DNA from: Eleusine coracana subsp. coracana
Lineage: Eukaryota > Streptophyta > Magnoliopsida > Poales > Poaceae
Length of the DNA stretch: 64,000 bases
Assembly: GCA_032690845.1 (NCBI GenBank)
Contig: CM064420.1
Location: 60,996,707-61,060,706, forward strand
Reading direction: 5' to 3'
Position 1 is the first letter of the stretch. Every line of letters begins with the position of its first letter. The translations under genes were made by a program, and so were the position numbers. The notes under the pieces are model-generated. The model ran no database searches. It was not told the origin of the DNA and was given only the letters and a program-made list of their open reading frames with translations. Below, piece by piece: positions 58,369 through 64,000 of this stretch.

Positions 58369-59065
58369 CGGCTATTGATTCATAGTTTTGCTTAGATCCG
58401 AATTTTTGGATAGGCCTTTAGAAACAGAAGCTCTATTTGTGAATTTTCACATTTATCTGTCCACATTCCTGTTACATTGTGGATGACAATCAATGACAAG
58501 TGGCACCCTTGTTTGTGTTATCACAAAATTAAGCCCTAAATGTGTAATAGAATGGACGTAATTCTGAAATTATGTAATTGACCTGGATTAAATATTTGTC
58601 ACATGATGAGCTACTCCCATGTTTCATGTTACATACTATTTAATTTTAATCAGTTAATTCATGACCTGTTCATCTAGATTCTCAATCTAATCTCAGTTTC
58701 CATTGCTGAGATGAAAATGCAATTGCAGCTGAAATATACACTGAACTAGGATGCAAATAAATCATTTCAAACTTTCACAAATATTTTTTTTATAAAACCA
58801 AATCAGGGCATTTACTCTCTAACAATATTTCACATGCACCCACCAACCCTTGCACCAATGAGTCATGCAAATTGCAAATAATTTTCAGAAGTGTGCCCCT
58901 GATCAGGTCATTTAAATACTTGCACTGTTGCACCCTTCAACCTTCATCGATCAGATCATTATGAGTGACCAGTATAATTGCAAATGATGAACGTTTGAGG
59001 AACAATACCAGAGATTTTTCGTGTGTACGAATGCTCTGGTAATGTGAGGCATCCAGGAAACATCA
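58369..59065 (+). repeat. Promoter-like module, copy D, with left extension
   Basis: Collinear with 54803-55690. Shared words include 'ccgaatttttggataggcctt', 'cacaaaattaagccct', 'atttgtcacatgatgagctac', 'gtgcccctgatcaggt' and TTTAAATA at 58911. The ATG at 59042 is followed at once by TGA. The module runs directly into the GTE-like pseudogene fragment. Confidence 0.65.
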
Positions 59066-59420
59066 CCTCTGCACCGTCGGAGCCGGCATCAGAGACATAA
59101 TAGAGTACCAAGACAGAGGGCAACTCCGATGAGATTGACAGAAGCAGCCCGGTTCCATCTCCGGTTCCTCATGAGAAGATCGTCATCCCTGCATAGCCTC
59201 TGGTGCCGGCACCAGTTATGGTGCAGAGTACAAAACCCAGGAGAAGGTGTCGATCTCTGTTCTGCTGGCTAGGGCGAAGGAGGCTCGCGAGATTCGAGAG
59301 CAAAAGGGAAATAGGTGGGAGCGGGAGAAGACTCATCGGACGGTCCGCGCCATGGAGATAGCGGTGCTGCCCGAAGAGGGCATCTACCCAAGGGATTTCA
59401 AGAAGGCCGACACACTTTAG
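59066..59420 (+). pseudogene. Damaged copy of the Ser/Asp-rich GTE-like gene
   Basis: Collinear with 53425-53760. Shared blocks are 'cacctctgc', 'agcccggttccatctccggtt', 'gctggc.agggcg.aggaggct', 'gagattcg.gagca.aaggg' and 'gtgggagcggga.aagac'. It has in-frame stops near 59097 and 59193 and small indels. The Ser/Asp repeat and the last codons are missing. It starts exactly where promoter-like module D ends. Confidence 0.8.
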
Positions 59421-60070
59421 TGAGTTGTAATATGGCCAGGTGAGTATGGGCACTTTTTGATGACGAACTGATTGAGCATATAGCAGAATCAAGGGAAGAT
59501 GGTCCAAGATTATCGTTATTCTCAATGATGGATTCCTTACACTCAGATATCTCTGTAAAATTATTGATCTGCTAGCTGTTGGGCAATTTGGGGTGCGAGA
59601 AGAAAGGCCATTCATCAGGGTTTCTTTCAAAGTCCTCTCTCCACATACAATTTTATTAACAGATTGCTTCAGGACTTGAATATAGGTGCTTCATGTTTTG
59701 CTGATTTGAAAGAAAAGCCTCACACTAAAATCAAAGCTCCTAGATGGATTCCACCCCCCTCAGGTTTCATGAAAATCAATGTTGATGGAGCTTAGCAAAA
59801 GCGGGACTTTCGGGTGCCGTTGGAGCAGTTTACAGGAACAGTCAAAACGTCTTCGTAGCTGCAAGTTCAAGAATATTTGACGGGATCTCTGATCCAGCAA
59901 CTTTGGAGGCTCTTCATGCAATGAGGCCCTATCTTTGACCCTGGACATAAATTTGTCAAACCTACAGAGTGATTAGAGGTTTGGAGGAGAAAAGTTCATG
60001 TTCTTACAGTGCTATCCTGAAAGAAATTCTATCCAAAAAGAATTTCGTTGAAGTCTATTTGAAAGATGGA
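59421..60070 (+). pseudogene. Retroelement RNase H-like relic
   Basis: The words APRWIPPPSGFMKINVDGA (about 59732-59790), then VGAVYRNSQNVFVAASS and CRVIRGLEEK in shifted frames, match the RNase H-like domain (RVT_3 type) found in plant non-LTR retroelements. Frameshifts and stops interrupt it, and no reverse transcriptase is visible. Confidence 0.55.
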
Positions 60071-63000
60071 AGTAGGGATTCTAATAAAGAAGGATATAAT
60101 CTCTGTTAAAAAAAAACCATAATCTAGGTAAGGTTGTATGTTCTTTTGCTCCAGAGAGATATGTATGGCTTCTACAGCCACCTGAATTTACTAGTACTTT
60201 GCACGTATGACACACACATGCTATCTTCTCACTATGAATATGTAATAAAGGTACATATTGTTATTAAAACCATTGTCACTTTGAAATTTAAACTTCAAGT
60301 GATTATTGATGGTATTAAACCCAGAATGAAAAAGGACAACTAATAACAGTATGTTCTTAGCAGCAACTTTACCATCTAAGTATATTCTTGTACACCTAAG
60401 AATTTTGCTATGTAATAATATACATTTTCTTTACACTCATTAAAATATCAGTACACCCCTCAAAAACTATTTCTTCCTTTTTGAAAAAGTATTGCATTAC
60501 AGAAATTGTACAATAATATCATATCCAAATTAAGATAACATTTTACATCATTTACTTCGGTTGAACCCACACATAATTGGTTAGTAGCGGCATCCGCGCC
60601 TTTCCAACTCATAAGAATATGGCAGCAGGGTCACTCCGCACTTCTGAATCACGCCATTCACAAAGAGATGGGCTTGTACTCATTCCACATCTTAGACCTC
60701 TTCTTACTTCTGAATCTGGAGAGATCGTGAGAACCATCAAAGCTACCTCTATTTTAGTATCATAACCTTCATGCTCGTCCATGTGATCCAAAACTACACA
60801 TAATGGTACACACCATTGTTAACTTTTTTGACAACTTGCAGTAGAACAGCATAATGGTACAACATATAGAAAAACAATATAATACAGTTAAACTCTATCT
60901 AAATATAATCATCAATCCAATATGTCATGTTATTTGAAAGGGAAAATGGAAAGGGTATGTGTCTTCCAAATTGGGTGTGTAAACATGTTCTCATCAATGA
61001 ATTTGATTAAATCTTGGGTGAAATTGTTTAGCATCCAAGGGTAGTGCCAAAATGCAAGCAATGTTCAGTTACAAGTGAATACTCTCCGTCACATCAAAAG
61101 AGAGACGTTTTTTCACAGGCGCCCTCTATGGAAATAAGGTGTAGTTCGACCATACCTGAATTTTTATCATTCTACATGTAAAAGAAAGTCACAACTACAT
61201 CTCCATTAATCTCCATCACCAGCTCTACTATACAATCAATGACTATAATTAAATCTTCTATCAAGTTTGGTGAATGGCCAGATTCACACTATGAAATATC
61301 AATAACTAACCAGCTATAGAAGCACCAAACTTCCCCTTGATAACACTACTGCACATGAAATTCTTCTGTTCCATCATTTGGAGCATGTTAGGAAATGCAT
61401 CATAGTTGGCAAAGTCATCAAATATGGCATTTATTAGATCATTGTAGTATCATACAACCTTTCTACAATGATGACCCTATTTAACTTTGGTATGACTCTT
61501 TAGAGGCGCATCGAAAGTGTCTGTTGTATATTGCAACATGCAATAAACATTATGAAAAAAATTATTGCCTGATTCCATAGTTGAACACAGGATAGGTATT
61601 AAAATAAAATGTTTGTCATGGGGCCATAAAATGTATGCTCAATCTAAAATGATCCATGCATGCAACACACACTAAAATGATCCAGGCATGCAACTATAAC
61701 TATTCTAAAAAGAATAAGCATTGGCCACATGAAACTGACAAATAACGTGTTCCCATCAACTTTGTTGTGCAACAAGTTAGCTGCTACCAATCTATAGGTC
61801 TCAGAATTCTAAAATATTATAAATGCTAAATCCTGCATTTAGCATCAAACTTTTTTGACTTTTTAAGGAAAATACATGTAGCCTATGAATTGATATAAGT
61901 TAGATAAGGACGCACAGTTTATCAACTTGTTATAGGACTAATTGAATAGTAATACTTTGTTTATAATGAAGAGTGTGTTGTGTGCCTCCTCGTGTGAATT
62001 GGAGGAAGAAAATGAATAAATCAATCCCTATGATTTATATTGTCAGTTTTACAGAGCCATAAAAACATCATTTCTTCTCATCCAACAATAACAGTATGTT
62101 GAGTTTTTGGACAGCGCGGAGAAAATCAGCAGCCTAATGACTACACATCAAATCCAGATACAGATGCATTGAGGGACACTTTTAAAAGTGAATCATTTAC
62201 CTGAGTTCAGAGAACAAGAGATCTCTTATCCATGTCCAGAACCAACTGAAAAAATGAACACTAAGAAGTCAGGCCATGACAAAAACGAAAACATCGGATG
62301 GACATGAATTTGCACATTCAGTTAGATATGAAAACAACTTAACTTTTAGGAACAGTTATGGTCAAGTACATCAAAATTGAATATAACTTCAAAGTGTAAG
62401 CTTATAAAACAACCTGTTGCTCAAATTCAGCATTGATCTTGGATTCCTTGTTAAGGAAAACCTGATCAATGCCCGGCTCAGTCTCAATAGCAGATTCACC
62501 CAATTGTGAATGAGATTTCGATATAATCTAAAAGACTAAAACGAATATAGGTCACAACAAAATAAGCTAATGTCAGACTATATAACTGTCAATGGTCAGT
62601 TATCATAAATAAATCATTTTATTGCTCATGTTGGATTTCAGCAATAAGCAAACGGAAATCAAGCCAACAAATTGAAAAGAGTTTCTGACCTAACAGTTAA
62701 AATTAAGCAAGTCAAAAAATTAACTATGGTTAAATCTGTACAATCATTTCTGGAAAAGGACCTCTTTCTAATCAGCTTAAGAGTGCGTTCATAGATAGAC
62801 AATACTCGATTCTAAAAGAAAAAAGATAGGCAATACTCGAGATTTTTAGGCTTTTAATGTATAATATGAGAGCATATACACGAGGATCAAAATTAATCAC
62901 AACAAGATCATGTTTAACTTAACTAACCTCACCGTAGCTCACGCTGCTCCACTGATGTAAGAGTTGCGAGCAGCGGTGTTGTGTAGAACAGCTCCAGGAC

Positions 63001-63363
63001 CTTGCCCTCGTCCCTTCACATGCCTCTCTAGTGTAATATAAATGGGCCAGCTTATCGTTGACTTGGTGAAATCCAGTTTCTTGTTAGAATCCTACACTTT
63101 TGAACAAGTCACTCTTTATACACGAACCAAATTATACAGAATTTGCAGTATGAAAAGATTCAAATCCAAATCAGTGCAAACTGACTCAGCAATTAGAAAG
63201 TGACTCAAATCCTCGGCTTGTAGAAACTGGCTCAACAGTGTCAGTTTGTATGCACAATGGAAGTGACTCAGCAATTAGAAAGTTAGGAAATTGTTTATGG
63301 AACCATTATCCATACAAACTGAGACAGAAGCATTATCATTACCGCCTAAAATAGTTGCTACAA
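60071..63363. other. AT-rich region, no supported gene
   Basis: Mostly AT-rich. On the minus strand a few exon-like stretches with plausible splice signals occur: about 62515-62415 (SQLGESAIETEPGIDQVFLN, then EFEQQ before GTTGTT) and about 61440-61310 (FDDFANYDAFPNMLQMM, then CSSVIKGKFGASIAG). I cannot join them into one frame or recognise a family. They may be exons of an unknown gene or remnants. Confidence 0.3.
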
Positions 63364-64000
63364 TTACAATAGACAATCGTCATATCCTTTCAGAGGAATT
63401 ATGGTACGGGTTCTGACACCAGAAGGATCCATCACAAAAGTTTCCTTCCACCACTGTATATCTCTCTCCCTCTGACTTGGAGGCAGCTTCTGTATTTCAT
63501 CTGGGCGGTAGCGGACTGCAGCTTTGATGAAGTCACGTAGCGAGGAGTCCCCACGTAGCTCCAGCCTTGTTTCTGTTATAGATTCACAAAAAAGTCTGTG
63601 AATTGGATATAGTGCACAAAGTAAAAAAAAATACTGTGTGTGTGAAAACAATCAAAAGCTGCCGACCTTCAAGGGATATGAAGAAAGGGCTCCCTGATGA
63701 CTCCATAAAGGTAAGAGAAGAGTCATCAACTGCGACCAGACACCCTACGAGCCAAATGAAAAAATAGAAAACATAATCAGATATATCTATATACAAGAAG
63801 AAAACAAACACATTTCACCATCACAATACGTACGTGCTTCGTGATCCACCTCCACTCTGGTAGCTATGATGAAATCATTATTGACATCTGCTCGCATAAG
63901 AGTCCCACGGTGCAACTCTTTTCCAAAGGTGCAGTAAAGACGTAAAAACACAATTTGACTGTGTGCACAGGAATTATGACATATCAAAAAAAAAACTATG
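63364..64000 (-). CDS. 3' end of an unrecognised gene (runs off the window)
   Basis: Three exons join in phase: about 63959-63834 (possibly starting further right), 63744-63667 and 63572-63364. The protein reads FLRLYCTFGKELHRGTLMRA, then NNDFIIATRVEVDHEA, CLVAVDDSSLTFMESSGSPF, RLELRGDSSLRDFIKAAVRY, QWWKETFVMDPSGVRTRTII and ends GYDDCLL. Splice sites are canonical and no stop intervenes, so it is probably functional. I do not recognise the family; there is no signal peptide or membrane segment in the visible part. The 5' exons lie beyond the window. Confidence 0.6.

Overview
This window is nuclear DNA of a grass (Poaceae). The evidence is GC-rich first exons next to AT-rich introns and intergenic DNA, canonical GT-AG introns whose splicing restores conserved plant proteins, Stowaway- and Tourist-like MITEs, tRNA-derived SINEs and the GC-rich 'gggccgtgccggcccg' type of grass repeat. 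I cannot name the species; a panicoid grass is possible but unproven. Bacterial-type features (operons, ribosome binding sites, CRISPR) do not apply.

Layout. 1-5.1 kb: a small secreted cysteine-rich protein (minus) and a single-exon GDSL esterase (plus). 7.1-10.0 kb: a decayed DUF639 gene (minus). 10.8-13.6 kb: an AFC2/PK12 LAMMER kinase (minus, 12 exons). 15.2-18.3 kb: plastid rhodanese STR11 (minus, 10 exons). 19.1-26.2 kb: mRNA-export factor GLE1 (minus, at least 14 exons), with a plastid trnD relic and MITEs in its introns. 26.2-29.9 kb: GC repeats and a wrecked GH5 cellulase-like gene. 30.9-32.5 kb: a CYP86-type P450 (minus, one exon). 35.0-37.9 kb: the ESCRT-III subunit VPS20 (minus). 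40.9-43.1 kb: a BTB-TAZ protein (plus). 44.6-44.9 kb: a short secreted precursor ending in an RGF/GOLVEN-like peptide (minus). 46.1-47.4 kb: a DUF1618 gene with an apparent frameshift (minus), divergent from actin-related protein 3 (plus, 48.1-51.8 kb). 52.7-53.8 kb: two divergent small genes of uncertain function. 53.8-63.3 kb: a repeat-rich stretch with four copies of a promoter-like module, one of them fused to a damaged copy of the 53.3-53.8 kb gene, plus SINE, LTR-like and RNase H relics. Right edge: the 3' end of an unrecognised gene (minus).

Most of the genes are unrelated housekeeping or regulatory functions (splicing kinase, RNA export, endosomal sorting, actin nucleation, lipid hydroxylation, peptide signalling), as expected of a plant chromosome arm; I see no gene cluster with a shared pathway. 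The most interesting items are the RGF/GOLVEN-like peptide with an unusual core, the repeated promoter-like modules and the chimeric locus at 58.4-59.4 kb, the multiply broken DUF639 locus, the plastid tRNA relic inside GLE1, and the overlapping hairpins in an ARP3 intron. Exon boundaries were assigned by hand from splice signals, reading phase and remembered family resemblance; no database search was possible.
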